Of a DNA stretch of 64,000 nucleotides, positions 54,731 to 62,901 are shown piece by piece. The notes below the pieces were generated by a model. The model did not search any database. It was not told the DNA's origin and saw only the letters and a list, made by a program, of their open reading frames with translations. Positions within the stretch are counted from its first letter, which is position 1, and every line of letters starts with the position of its first letter. The stretch is taken from the NCBI GenBank assembly GCA_023390055.1, contig JAEWDP010000031.1:1-64000 (forward strand), given 5' to 3'. A program made the translations under genes and the position numbers. This DNA is from Pseudomonadota bacterium (lineage in GTDB: Bacteria; Pseudomonadota; Alphaproteobacteria; Rhizobiales; Rhizobiaceae).

Positions 54731-56560
54731 CTACGGGTTGATCCGTGGCGGCTCGCCAAGCGCAGGTTGGTTCGGAGCCGGATGTTGACCCGGAAGTCCT
54801 TCCAAAGCCGGCAGACCCAGACTTTGTGGGGCGGCTGGGATGGTCGGTTCTGCTGCGGGAGCCTCCTCGCCACCAAGATTGATCGGTGGCAATCCGAAGG
54901 ATGGAGGCAGGCTAAGGTCAGTACCGCTTCCACCATTACTGCCAAAACCCGGAACCTCGATCTGGACGCTACCTGGATCGGCTGCCGGATGTTCAGTCTT
55001 GTAGTGGGTCACTAGGCCGGGAAAGAAGATCACGACGAGGATCATCAGAAACTGGATGGCGAGGTAGGGGAGGACACCCAGATAGATTTCTGTGGTCTTA
55101 ACTGCCGGCATGCGTTTGCCGGTTATCTTGTCGACCCATGGTGCATTCGGAGCGATCGACCTCAGGAAGAACAGCGAAAATCCGAAAGGAGGTGTAAGAA
55201 ACGATGTCTGCAGGTTGATGCCGAGAATAATACCAAACCAGATGAGATCGATGCCGAGGGCCTCGGCGACCGGTGCCAAAAGAGGAACCATAATGAACGC
55301 GATCTCGAAGAAGTCGAGGAAGCAGCCGAGAATGAATATAATGATCGTCACGACGATCAGAAAACCATGTTCTCCCCCCGGCAAGGCGAGCAACAGATCT
55401 TCGATCCAGACATTGCCATTGACGCCGTAGAATGTCAGACCGAAGACACGCGCACCGATCAAAATCATCATGACAAAGGCGGCGAGTCTCGTTGTGGCAT
55501 CGAGCGCATTCTTCACCGTTGCAAAGTTAAGGCGCCCTTTGACAAGAGCGAGAACAAGCGCCCCCGTGGCACCCATTGCGCCACCTTCGGTCGGCGTGGC
55601 AATGCCGAGGAAGATTGTTCCCAGTACGAGGAAGACGAGTGCAAGGGGCGGAATGAGGACAATAATCACCTGTTCTGCCAGGCGTGAAATGATCTTCTTC
55701 TTCAGTTTGCTGTTGACCAGCGCTATTGAGTAGGCGACAGCAACTGCGAAGGTCATGGCTGCCACGAGCCGCCAGTCGTAGCTTTCAATGCCCACAAAAA
55801 AGTAGTGGAGGCCGAGATAGTAAAGGCCAATTGTGAGCGCCAGTATTACGGCCAGTGATGTTATGCCACTGCCTAGTGTGCGGGCTTCCATTGGAAGGGC
55901 GGGAGCCCAGCTGGGCTTGATGAGCGTGACGGCAAAGATATAGAGACAGTAGGCGGCCACGATGAGCATTGCCGGATAAACCGCCCCGACATACATGTCG
56001 CCTACAGAGCGGCCGAGCTGATCTGCCATGATGATCAGAACCAGCGATGGGGGAACGATCTGAGCCAGCGTCCCTGATGCGGCAATTGTTCCCGAAACCA
56101 ATGGACGGCTGTAGCCATAGCGCATCATGATGGGCAGGGATATCAGGCCCATTGCCATTACAGAGGCTGCCACAACGCCGGTCGTTGCGCCAAGCAACGC
56201 ACCGACAAGGATTACGGCATAGGCCAGTCCGCCCCGGATGGGGCCGAAGAGCTGACCAATCGTGTCGAGCAAATCTTCGGCCATTCGTGATCGCTCGAGT
56301 ATGATCCCCATGAATGTGAAGAATGGAACGGCCAACAAGGTATCATTGTACATGATGCCGTAAATGCGTTCAGGGTGCGACTGAAGCAGTGGCCAGAATA
56401 GTCTGATTTCTGGTGAAATCGTGGAGAGCTCAACGCCAACGACGAAGTATATGAGTCCGCCGGCCGCCAGCGTAAACGCCACCGGGTAGCCTAGCAGGAG
56501 CATGAGCATCACCGTGGAGAACATCACCAGCGGGAGATTGTGGGCAATCAGATCGATCAC
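54731..56560 (-). CDS. TRAP transporter large membrane subunit (DctM type) with Pro-rich tail
   Basis: The 12-helix channel subunit of a TRAP transporter (about residues 1-520), Na+-driven with an extracytoplasmic binding protein. LLGYPVAFTLAAGGLI, FVGATTG-type LGATTGVVAASVMAMGLISLPIMMRYGYSRPL and GIATPTEGGAMGATGALVLA are DctM marks. At 609 residues it has a central extra membrane loop and a C-terminal tail of about 90 residues rich in Pro, Gly, Ala and Leu, unlike the ~430-residue standard. It lies next to dctQ but no binding protein gene is present in the window. Substrate unknown. Confidence 0.9.
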   Translation of the reverse strand: MIDLIAHNLPLVMFSTVMLMLLLGYPVAFTLAAGGLIYFVVGVELSTISPEIRLFWPLLQSHPERIYGIMYNDTLLAVPFFTFMGIILERSRMAEDLLDTIGQLFGPIRGGLAYAVILVGALLGATTGVVAASVMAMGLISLPIMMRYGYSRPLVSGTIAASGTLAQIVPPSLVLIIMADQLGRSVGDMYVGAVYPAMLIVAAYCLYIFAVTLIKPSWAPALPMEARTLGSGITSLAVILALTIGLYYLGLHYFFVGIESYDWRLVAAMTFAVAVAYSIALVNSKLKKKIISRLAEQVIIVLIPPLALVFLVLGTIFLGIATPTEGGAMGATGALVLALVKGRLNFATVKNALDATTRLAAFVMMILIGARVFGLTFYGVNGNVWIEDLLLALPGGEHGFLIVVTIIIFILGCFLDFFEIAFIMVPLLAPVAEALGIDLIWFGIILGINLQTSFLTPPFGFSLFFLRSIAPNAPWVDKITGKRMPAVKTTEIYLGVLPYLAIQFLMILVVIFFPGLVTHYKTEHPAADPGSVQIEVPGFGSNGGSGTDLSLPPSFGLPPINLGGEEAPAAEPTIPAAPQSLGLPALEGLPGQHPAPNQPALGEPPRINP

Positions 56561-56562
56561 GC

Positions 56563-57123
56563 TCAGACCTCCGTCGCTGCCGGTGGGATTTCATCGGCAT
56601 TGTCGTGTCGGGGATCTTCGATGCGACCAGTAACAACAGCAAAGCGCTTGATGATTTCGGACATGGCTTGCAGCAAAAGAAGAGCAAATCCGAGTAGGAT
56701 CACCAGCTTTGCTGGCCAGATGATCAGGCCGCCGGCATTGGAAGAGACTTCCCCGGATTTGAACGACAGTAAAAACCATGGTGCCGCGAGATACGTCATC
56801 AAGGTTGCAAATGGCACCAGGAAGATGACGTGGAGTACGAGGTCAATAATATCACGGGTTTGTTTGCTCCACCTCGAAGACAAGACGTCGATACGGACAT
56901 GTTCGTTCTTCAACAGTGCATATGCAGCGCCAAGCATGAAGACTGTTCCGAAAAGGTACCATTGCACCTCAAGCCAGGCATTGGATGACATGTCTAGCGT
57001 CTTGCGAACGATTGCATTGGTTGTGCTGATCAGGACAGCTGCGAGAAGCAGCCATGAAACAGACTTCCCAACGACCGTGGTCACGGTGTCGATGATCCGA
57101 CTGAACGCAAGTAGTGCGGCCAT
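56563..57123 (-). CDS. TRAP transporter small membrane subunit (DctQ type)
   Basis: A 186-residue four-helix protein of the DctQ family, which bridges the large channel. VSWLLLAAVLISTTNAIVRK and the W-x-x-E-x-x-W-like stretch WLEVQWYLFGTVFMLGAAYALLKNEHVRIDVL are typical. The ATG is preceded by CAGGAGATGTAA. The large-subunit gene follows after two bases. The DctP gene usually found upstream is missing; the preceding DNA is the control region of the GGDEF/EAL gene. Confidence 0.9.
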   Translation of the reverse strand: MAALLAFSRIIDTVTTVVGKSVSWLLLAAVLISTTNAIVRKTLDMSSNAWLEVQWYLFGTVFMLGAAYALLKNEHVRIDVLSSRWSKQTRDIIDLVLHVIFLVPFATLMTYLAAPWFLLSFKSGEVSSNAGGLIIWPAKLVILLGFALLLLQAMSEIIKRFAVVTGRIEDPRHDNADEIPPAATEV

Positions 57124-57516
57124 TTACATCTCCTGCCGAACGTTATGACGTCTGAACGCACCCACTCGTCGCGGAAGCCGGAATCGCCGAATTCTGTTGT
57201 CAGTGGTGCGACGTCTATTGGTTGGACGGGCAAAAATCAATTGCTTCATAAGTTCAAGATGTCGGTATTGGTTGCCCTGTTGAATGGCATCCTCATCGTT
57301 TTGGCGATTGCCGCGTCTCGAGTGTTTCTTGTGTCGGACCTTTAAGACGTTGCGTTGCCATAGGAGTGCTTGCGGTATCTTCGATACATTCCGTTTCACG
57401 TTTGTTAAGCAAATCAAGAAATACCGACCGGTGCATGGGGCGGTTTGGTCGGAGGGTAAGTAAAATTAAGTGCTCTTGACCCAAGGTGATGCGTTGGAAC
57501 GAGGGAAATCGGCCGT
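57124..57516 (+). other. Divergent promoter region, dctQ and the GGDEF/EAL gene
   Basis: About 390 bases with no supported gene. A 66-codon frame with a hydrophobic end was considered and rejected. No strong palindrome was seen. It probably holds both promoters. Confidence 0.5.
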
Positions 57517-59787
57517 ATGAAGGCGCAGGATGCGGCAATACTTCCGACAGATGTCTATCTGTCATTGGTAAGTTCGCTGTTTGGAAATCGCGGAACTTTG
57601 TTCACAGGTATGGTCGTCCATATCCTGTCCTGCTTTGTGATCTTTGCATATACAAGTTCTGCGTTCTATCTCTGGCTGGCGGCTGTCTTTGCCGTGGTCT
57701 TTGCCTATCGCCTCTACTGGTTTCGCTGCTTCGACCAGGTGAACCAGGATCTTTTGTCGCGACGCGAAATCCATGGTTGGGAAGTCATTTACGTTTATGG
57801 AGCAGCTGCAACCGCACTTCTGCTCGGTATCGCCAGCGGCTATGCGGTACTTGTTCTCAACAATACGTTCGCCGCGTTCATGTGCATTGCCGTGACAATG
57901 GCGTCGATGGTCTCGATTGTTGGACGAAACTACGGCTCCTCATTGGCCGTCAATCTCCAGACGCTTGGTTGCTGTGTTCCGATCGTCATCGCGTGCCTTC
58001 TTACTGGAGATGTCCATCTGGCCGTAATGTCCCTCTTTCTTGTTCCCTTTGGTCTGACGACCCGTTCCATGGCCAACGGGGTGCGTGACTTTCTGTGTCG
58101 CAATGTGGTGGCCTCGCTTGAGATGGCGCGATTGGCGGAGCGGTTTGATATTGCTCTGACAACAATTTCTCACGGCCTGATGATGACGGATGGAGATCAC
58201 CGGATCCAGGTCCTTAACAGGCGAGCACGCAGCCTGCTTGGATTGTCGGGTCCCTCTGCTGGGGAGGGGGCGGATCTGTTGACGGTATTGGGTGACGGGC
58301 TAGGCGAAACGTCCAAAGGTCTCGTGCAAATGCTCGAGTGGCTCGAGGATGGAGCCACGTCCCATGTGCTCGTTCCTATGAACGATGGCACGTCGCTCGA
58401 ATTTTCTGTCAGTCGACGTTCCGACGGCGGCGTCGTGCTCGTATTTGAAGATGTTACGGCACGTATCGCCGCAGACGAGAAAATTCGCCATATGGCGCGT
58501 TTCGACGCTCTCACCCAACTCCCGAACGGCCAGTTCTTTCGCGAGTTGGTTGAAGAGCGGCTTGAAAGTCATCCGTCCGAGCAAGCTGGCCTGCTTCTGC
58601 TCGATATTGAAGGTTTCCGACATGTGAACGATCTGCGCGGCCACAGAATAGGTGATGACCTATTGATGGCGATTGCTGCGCGACTGATTGCAAATGCCGG
58701 TGACGGAATGATTGTGGCGAGGATGATTGGTGACCAGTTTGCCGTTCTTGCAGCTTATGAGACAGAATATGACTTCATCGACCTTCTTGGCAGACTGCAT
58801 AAGGAGCTTCAGGGCAACTATGTCATTGGCGATCATCGAATTTCGGTAATCGTCAACGGCGGTTATGTCGCTTCGCTATCCGGTGCATTCGACATGGAAG
58901 GCTGGCGAATAAAAGCCGATCTGGCGCTGAACCATGCAAAGTTGAAAGGAAATGGTACCCTTGTTCCATTCCGGCCTGAGATGGACACAACCTATGTCGA
59001 GGAGCAGAAGCTCAAGGCGGACCTGCGCCAGGCGCTTCAGGACGAAGACCTGAACGTTGCATTCCAGCCAATGTACTCGCTGGATGGTTCGCGCATAGAA
59101 TGCTGCGAGGTTCTCATACGTTGGGAACATCCGCAAAAGGGGCTTATCGCTCCTGACATCCTGGTCCCGCTTGCCGAAGAGATGGGGCTTGTATCCCAGA
59201 TCAGCCGATTCATTATCGACCGGGCCTGTCGAGAATGTGCCGGTTGGTCAAGTGATGTGGCTGTCTCCGTAAACCTGTCAGTCAATGATCTTCATGACGA
59301 TGAAGTCATCGGATGGGTATCCGAAGCGTTGTCCACGCATGGGCTTCCTGCCGGTAGACTTCATGTAGAGGTCACGGAAAGTTTCTTTATGGAGGAGCCC
59401 ACTGCCGTGTGCGAGATCCTTGAGCAACTACGTGCCATGGGGGTTACTATCTCCATAGATGATTTTGGTACCGGCTTTTCGAGTCTCAGCTACCTCGATT
59501 CTCTGCCGCTTGACATCGTCAAGATCGATCGTGCGTTCATTCGAGACATCGACAGCCAGCCGACGCGAGTGAAGCTTCTGGGCGGAATCGTCCATCTTGC
59601 TCGCGAGCTCGGGTTCAAGATTGTGATCGAAGGCGTAGAGACGCCGCAACAACTCGCATTGATCGAGAAGCACCGCTTCGCCGATCTGGTCCAGGGTTAC
59701 ATCTTTTCGCCGCCAATCTCTTCGCAGAAGTTGTGTTCGCTTCTCGCGGAGGTTGAATGTCGGAAAGAGGCAATTGGAAACGCCTGA
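57517..59787 (+). CDS. Membrane GGDEF/EAL protein with degenerate GGDEF motif
   Basis: A 756-residue cyclic-di-GMP signalling protein. Residues 1-190 hold about five hydrophobic helices. A PAS-like domain (about 205-320) is followed by a GGDEF domain and an EAL domain (about 495-750). The GGDEF active site reads IGDQF (404-408), so diguanylate cyclase activity is doubtful. The EAL domain keeps the key residues: E531 (in E-V-L), D648-D649 (DDFGTG), K669 and E705 (EGVET). It is therefore most likely a phosphodiesterase sensing a membrane or PAS signal. GAGGGAAA precedes the ATG. The FeeM-like acyltransferase gene follows after 174 bases. Confidence 0.92.
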   Translation: MKAQDAAILPTDVYLSLVSSLFGNRGTLFTGMVVHILSCFVIFAYTSSAFYLWLAAVFAVVFAYRLYWFRCFDQVNQDLLSRREIHGWEVIYVYGAAATALLLGIASGYAVLVLNNTFAAFMCIAVTMASMVSIVGRNYGSSLAVNLQTLGCCVPIVIACLLTGDVHLAVMSLFLVPFGLTTRSMANGVRDFLCRNVVASLEMARLAERFDIALTTISHGLMMTDGDHRIQVLNRRARSLLGLSGPSAGEGADLLTVLGDGLGETSKGLVQMLEWLEDGATSHVLVPMNDGTSLEFSVSRRSDGGVVLVFEDVTARIAADEKIRHMARFDALTQLPNGQFFRELVEERLESHPSEQAGLLLLDIEGFRHVNDLRGHRIGDDLLMAIAARLIANAGDGMIVARMIGDQFAVLAAYETEYDFIDLLGRLHKELQGNYVIGDHRISVIVNGGYVASLSGAFDMEGWRIKADLALNHAKLKGNGTLVPFRPEMDTTYVEEQKLKADLRQALQDEDLNVAFQPMYSLDGSRIECCEVLIRWEHPQKGLIAPDILVPLAEEMGLVSQISRFIIDRACRECAGWSSDVAVSVNLSVNDLHDDEVIGWVSEALSTHGLPAGRLHVEVTESFFMEEPTAVCEILEQLRAMGVTISIDDFGTGFSSLSYLDSLPLDIVKIDRAFIRDIDSQPTRVKLLGGIVHLARELGFKIVIEGVETPQQLALIEKHRFADLVQGYIFSPPISSQKLCSLLAEVECRKEAIGNA

Positions 59788-59858
59788 GCTTTTTTCTGTC
59801 CGTCACTTTGCGTAAAGCCGATGGCGCCTTGGCATTCCGATGTTGGCGGCAGCTCGTG

Positions 59859-59866
59859 TTAACCAT
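59859..59866 (+). promoter_or_regulatory. CtrA half-site-like TTAACCAT
   Basis: TTAACCAT is the half-site associated with the cell-cycle regulator CtrA in alphaproteobacteria. Two further TTAAC elements follow at 59875-59879 and 59883-59887. All lie upstream of the FeeM-like gene. Confidence 0.4.
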
Positions 59867-59924
59867 ACTTCTTATTAACTTGTTAACTTCCTGAACAGTT
59901 CTTGCTTCGTGATCTAGTTTTAGC

Positions 59925-59941
59925 GTTAATAAATTATTAAC
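59925..59941. promoter_or_regulatory. Palindrome containing a TTAA-N7-TTAA CtrA-type box
   Basis: GTTAATAAATTATTAAC is a perfect 17-base palindrome (8-1-8) and contains TTAA-N7-TTAA, the CtrA consensus spacing, 21 bases before the acyltransferase ATG. Such a position would suit repression or a narrowly timed activation. Confidence 0.5.
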
Positions 59942-59961
59942 GAACTGGGCGCTGCTTTCCG

Positions 59962-60711
59962 ATGGATCAGGTTGTATCAATAAGTAATTTTAGTAGAAAC
60001 CTATTAGATATTCTTGATCGTGTCGAGTATCGAAGAATTGAAAGTCAAGAAGACTTTGAAGATATTGCACGACTTCGATACAAGGCCTATCGTGCTCGAG
60101 GAGTTCTTCCCGTCTCCGCAGTAAGCATGCTGGAAGAAATAGACTTTGACACCCATGCTTATGTCTTCGGGGTCTATTATTATGAAGAGTTGATCAGCAC
60201 GTTGCGCGTGCATTACGTGACGCCTGAGCACCGGACGTGCCAGTCCAGCGGAATTTTTCCCGATGCCGTCAATGCATTTCTCGACGCGGGAATGACGTTG
60301 ATCGATCCGGCACGGTTTGCCGCCGATCCAGATGTAGTCGGAGAGTTGCCATCAATTTCCTACTTGACGTTGCGTCCAAGTATCATGGGTGCCATCTACT
60401 TTGATGCAGACCGGGTCCTGCAGCATATTCGTCCGGCGCATGCAGCCTTCTATCGCCGCGTCTTTCAGGCAGATACCATCGTGCATCCTGTCATGACGGA
60501 GACATACGGTTTTGAACTGACCTTGCTCGCATCGCGTCCACGGGACGTGTGGCTGAAATTGATGAAGCGATATCCCTTCTTCGACTCGCAGCCCTACGAG
60601 CAGCGACTCATGTTTGGTCGCTCACCGCTGCGAGGTGTAGCGCCATTGACCATTCTTCCAACAGCCCGGTCCGTGCAAAATAGTGCTGCAAAGGACGTTC
60701 TAACCAACTGA
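59962..60711 (+). CDS. Acyl-HSL-synthase-fold acyltransferase (FeeM-like N-acyl amino acid synthase family)
   Basis: A 249-residue protein of the LuxI/FeeM-related GNAT fold. It shows YRRIESQEDFEDIARLRYKAYRARG at residues 22-46, then DTHAYVFGVYYYEELISTLRVHYV, and later PARFAADPDVVGELPSISYLTLRPSIMGAIYF...HAAFYRRVF. FeeM-type enzymes join acyl-ACP to an amino acid such as tyrosine; LuxI enzymes make acyl-homoserine lactones. No luxR-type gene is adjacent, so I prefer an N-acyl amino acid or lipid role. The ATG has no good ribosome site. The codon pattern at the start is AT-rich. Its promoter carries CtrA-like sites and the gene before it is a c-di-GMP protein. Confidence 0.7.
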   Translation: MDQVVSISNFSRNLLDILDRVEYRRIESQEDFEDIARLRYKAYRARGVLPVSAVSMLEEIDFDTHAYVFGVYYYEELISTLRVHYVTPEHRTCQSSGIFPDAVNAFLDAGMTLIDPARFAADPDVVGELPSISYLTLRPSIMGAIYFDADRVLQHIRPAHAAFYRRVFQADTIVHPVMTETYGFELTLLASRPRDVWLKLMKRYPFFDSQPYEQRLMFGRSPLRGVAPLTILPTARSVQNSAAKDVLTN

Positions 60712-60889
60712 AAACGGCTGATATGGTCATGTGTGCCAATCGGCGGCATTGCGCTTTATAGCGGGTTTGTGTAAGGCCAAAACGAAGGTTTGGCTTGGCT
60801 GCCTTTATGGGGCTTCAGTCAGTGACGATCAGGTTTTAGCGATCATAGCGGCGTGCCTTGCCGATACGATTGATCAAGGGAGATGGTAA

Positions 60890-61114
60890 ATGGATAATCA
60901 TCAGAGCGGTCCGGTCGAAACGGGTGCTTCCATGGACTATCCGGAGCATGAAAAGACGTACGAAGTATTTCTCGCCCTCACGAAGTGGGGGACCATGGCC
61001 ATGGTCGTATTGTTGATTGCCATGGCTGCCGGCTTTATGGGTGGCGCCGGTTTCTTCGGATCGCTCATTCTCTTCATTGTGCTCAATGTAGCCGGTTTCT
61101 ATCTACTTCGCTGA
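60890..61114 (+). CDS. aa3-type cytochrome c oxidase subunit IV
   Basis: A 74-residue single- or two-helix membrane protein. The N-terminal soluble part MDYPEHEKTYEVFLALTKWGTMAMV is the signature of the bacterial aa3 oxidase subunit IV family, as in Paracoccus, where the subunit is dispensable for activity. It lies just before the transhydrogenase genes, a frequent arrangement in alphaproteobacteria; the main oxidase subunits are elsewhere. The ATG follows AAGGGAGATGGTAA. Confidence 0.9.
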   Translation: MDNHQSGPVETGASMDYPEHEKTYEVFLALTKWGTMAMVVLLIAMAAGFMGGAGFFGSLILFIVLNVAGFYLLR

Positions 61115-61183
61115 TAGCGCTTGCGTAATGTCGAAAGACGGCGCGACGTAAAGGTGTCCGTCAAGGGCAAGGACTGGGAGGCT

Positions 61184-62479
61184 ATGTTGGCGAAGATTGT
61201 TTTTGTTCCGTGTGAAGAGGCAGGTGAAGAGCGGGTTGCCGCATCTGCGGAAACGGTGAAACGGTTGGCGAACCTTTCCTTTTCCGTAATCATCCAGGCA
61301 GGCGCTGGTCTCGCCTCGGGCATCCTCGATTCAGATTACGTGGCAGCAGGCGGACGTATCGGCTCCATCAAGGATGCTGCAGAAGCAGACATAGTCTTGA
61401 GGGTCAACAGGCCAACGATACAGGAAATCGGCGGATACAAGTCCGGAGCGGCCGTGTTTGCGAGCATGGATCCATACGGCAACGAGGCGGCCCTTGCCGC
61501 CATGGCCAAGGCCGGACTTACCACTTTTGCCATGGAATTGATGCCACGCATTACGCGGGCCCAGTCGATGGACGTTCTCTCTTCGCAAGCAAATCTGGCC
61601 GGATACCGTGCTGTCATCGATGCAGCCCATGAATATGGCCGTGCACTTCCGATGATGATGACGGCCGCGGGTACGGTCGCGGCGGCCAAGGTCTTCGTGA
61701 TGGGTGCTGGTGTCGCTGGCCTGCAGGCAATTGCGACCGCTCGCCGTCTTGGCGCGGTCGTGTCCGCAACGGACGTTCGTCCCGCGGCCAAGGAGCAGGT
61801 TGCGTCCCTTGGTGCCAAGTTTATTGCCGTCGAAGACGACGAGTTCAAGGCGGCCGAAACTGCAGGTGGTTACGCCAAACAGATGTCGGATACCTATCAG
61901 GCAAAGCAGGCGGCCCTTGTTGCTGACCATATTGCGAAGCAGGATATCGTGATCACGACAGCGTTGATTCCGGGCCGTCCTGCGCCGCGTCTTGTGACGC
62001 GCGCCATGCTCGCCTCAATGAAAGCAGGCTCCGTGGCGGTTGACCTCGCTGTTGAGCGAGGTGGAAATATCGAGGGCGCAGTCAAGGGCTCCATTGCAGT
62101 CGTCGAGGATGTAAAGGTAATCGGCTACGCCAACGTGGCTGGTCGTGTGGCTGCCTCCGCGTCGGCGCTCTATGCCAGGAACCTCTATGCCTTCCTGGAG
62201 ACGATGGTCGACAAGGAGAGCAAGGAGTTCCGGATCAATCCCGACGATGAATTGATTTCTGCGACGATGTTGACGAATGGCGGGCAGGTTGTTCACCCAA
62301 ACTTTGCGGAAGCCGCCCTGGCGGCCACGTCTGCCACCGTTGAAAAGTCGGCAGGCAAACCGACCCGCAAGGCCACCCGCAAATCCACTGACGCGGTGGG
62401 ACCGACCTCCGGAGGGTCGGAAATCCAGAAGCCGAAGCGCAAGAGAGCGACAACAACCGACAAGAAGGAGGAGCTTTGA
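61184..62479 (+). CDS. pntAA: NAD(P) transhydrogenase subunit alpha part 1 (PntAA)
   Basis: The soluble NAD(H)-binding domain I of the proton-pumping transhydrogenase, 431 residues. LFVPCE-type IVFVPCEEAGEERVAASAETV and the Rossmann segment KVFVMGAGVAGLQAIATARRLGAVVSATDVRPAAKEQVASLGAKF identify it. The catalytic RQD-like region and the VDLAVERGGNIEGAV segment follow. The last 45 residues are a Lys/Thr/Arg-rich tail absent from typical PntAA. GGGAG lies just 3 bases before the ATG; a TTG one codon on is better spaced. The stop overlaps the pntAB start by one base (TGATG). Confidence 0.93.
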   Translation: MLAKIVFVPCEEAGEERVAASAETVKRLANLSFSVIIQAGAGLASGILDSDYVAAGGRIGSIKDAAEADIVLRVNRPTIQEIGGYKSGAAVFASMDPYGNEAALAAMAKAGLTTFAMELMPRITRAQSMDVLSSQANLAGYRAVIDAAHEYGRALPMMMTAAGTVAAAKVFVMGAGVAGLQAIATARRLGAVVSATDVRPAAKEQVASLGAKFIAVEDDEFKAAETAGGYAKQMSDTYQAKQAALVADHIAKQDIVITTALIPGRPAPRLVTRAMLASMKAGSVAVDLAVERGGNIEGAVKGSIAVVEDVKVIGYANVAGRVAASASALYARNLYAFLETMVDKESKEFRINPDDELISATMLTNGGQVVHPNFAEAALAATSATVEKSAGKPTRKATRKSTDAVGPTSGGSEIQKPKRKRATTTDKKEEL

Positions 62480-62889
62480 TGGCGAGCGACATGGTGAACT
62501 CCGCTTTGGAGCAGCTTGAACAGGCTGTCGACGCTGTAAGGGTTGCTGTTGACCAGGCGCCTGATGTTGTTGCTGCCGCGGCGCACGGTGTCTCTGGTGG
62601 CGCGATCGATCCGTTTGTATTCCGGCTGGCCATCTTCGTGCTGGCCATCTTTGTCGGCTATTACGTTGTCTGGTCGGTAACACCGGCCCTGCACACTCCC
62701 CTGATGGCTGTCACGAATGCGATATCTTCGGTGATTGTTGTCGGTGCGCTTCTCGCTGTTGGTATCTCTGCAAGCGGCTTTGCTACAGGTTTTGGCTTTG
62801 TTGCATTGGTACTTGTGTCGGTAAATATTTTTGGTGGCTTCCTGGTAACCAGCCGAATGCTCGCCATGTACAAGAAAAAAGATCGCTGA
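62479..62889 (+). CDS. pntAB: NAD(P) transhydrogenase subunit alpha part 2 (PntAB)
   Basis: The small membrane subunit of the split transhydrogenase, 136 residues with three or four helices. IDPFVFRLAIFVLAIFVGYYVVWSVTPALHTPLMAVTNAISSVIVVGAL contains the family HTPLM-NAIS motif, lining the proton path. The first 35 residues are a soluble Ala/Val-rich stretch. AAGGAGGAG is a strong ribosome site. Confidence 0.95.
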   Translation: MASDMVNSALEQLEQAVDAVRVAVDQAPDVVAAAAHGVSGGAIDPFVFRLAIFVLAIFVGYYVVWSVTPALHTPLMAVTNAISSVIVVGALLAVGISASGFATGFGFVALVLVSVNIFGGFLVTSRMLAMYKKKDR

Positions 62890-62901
62890 GGGTCCTGAAC
62901 A

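Noticed and set aside
57145..57345. A 66-codon frame with a hydrophobic C-terminus between dctQ and the GGDEF/EAL gene
   Set aside because: No ribosome site; its leader would have to lie inside dctQ. A single hydrophobic stretch is weak evidence.
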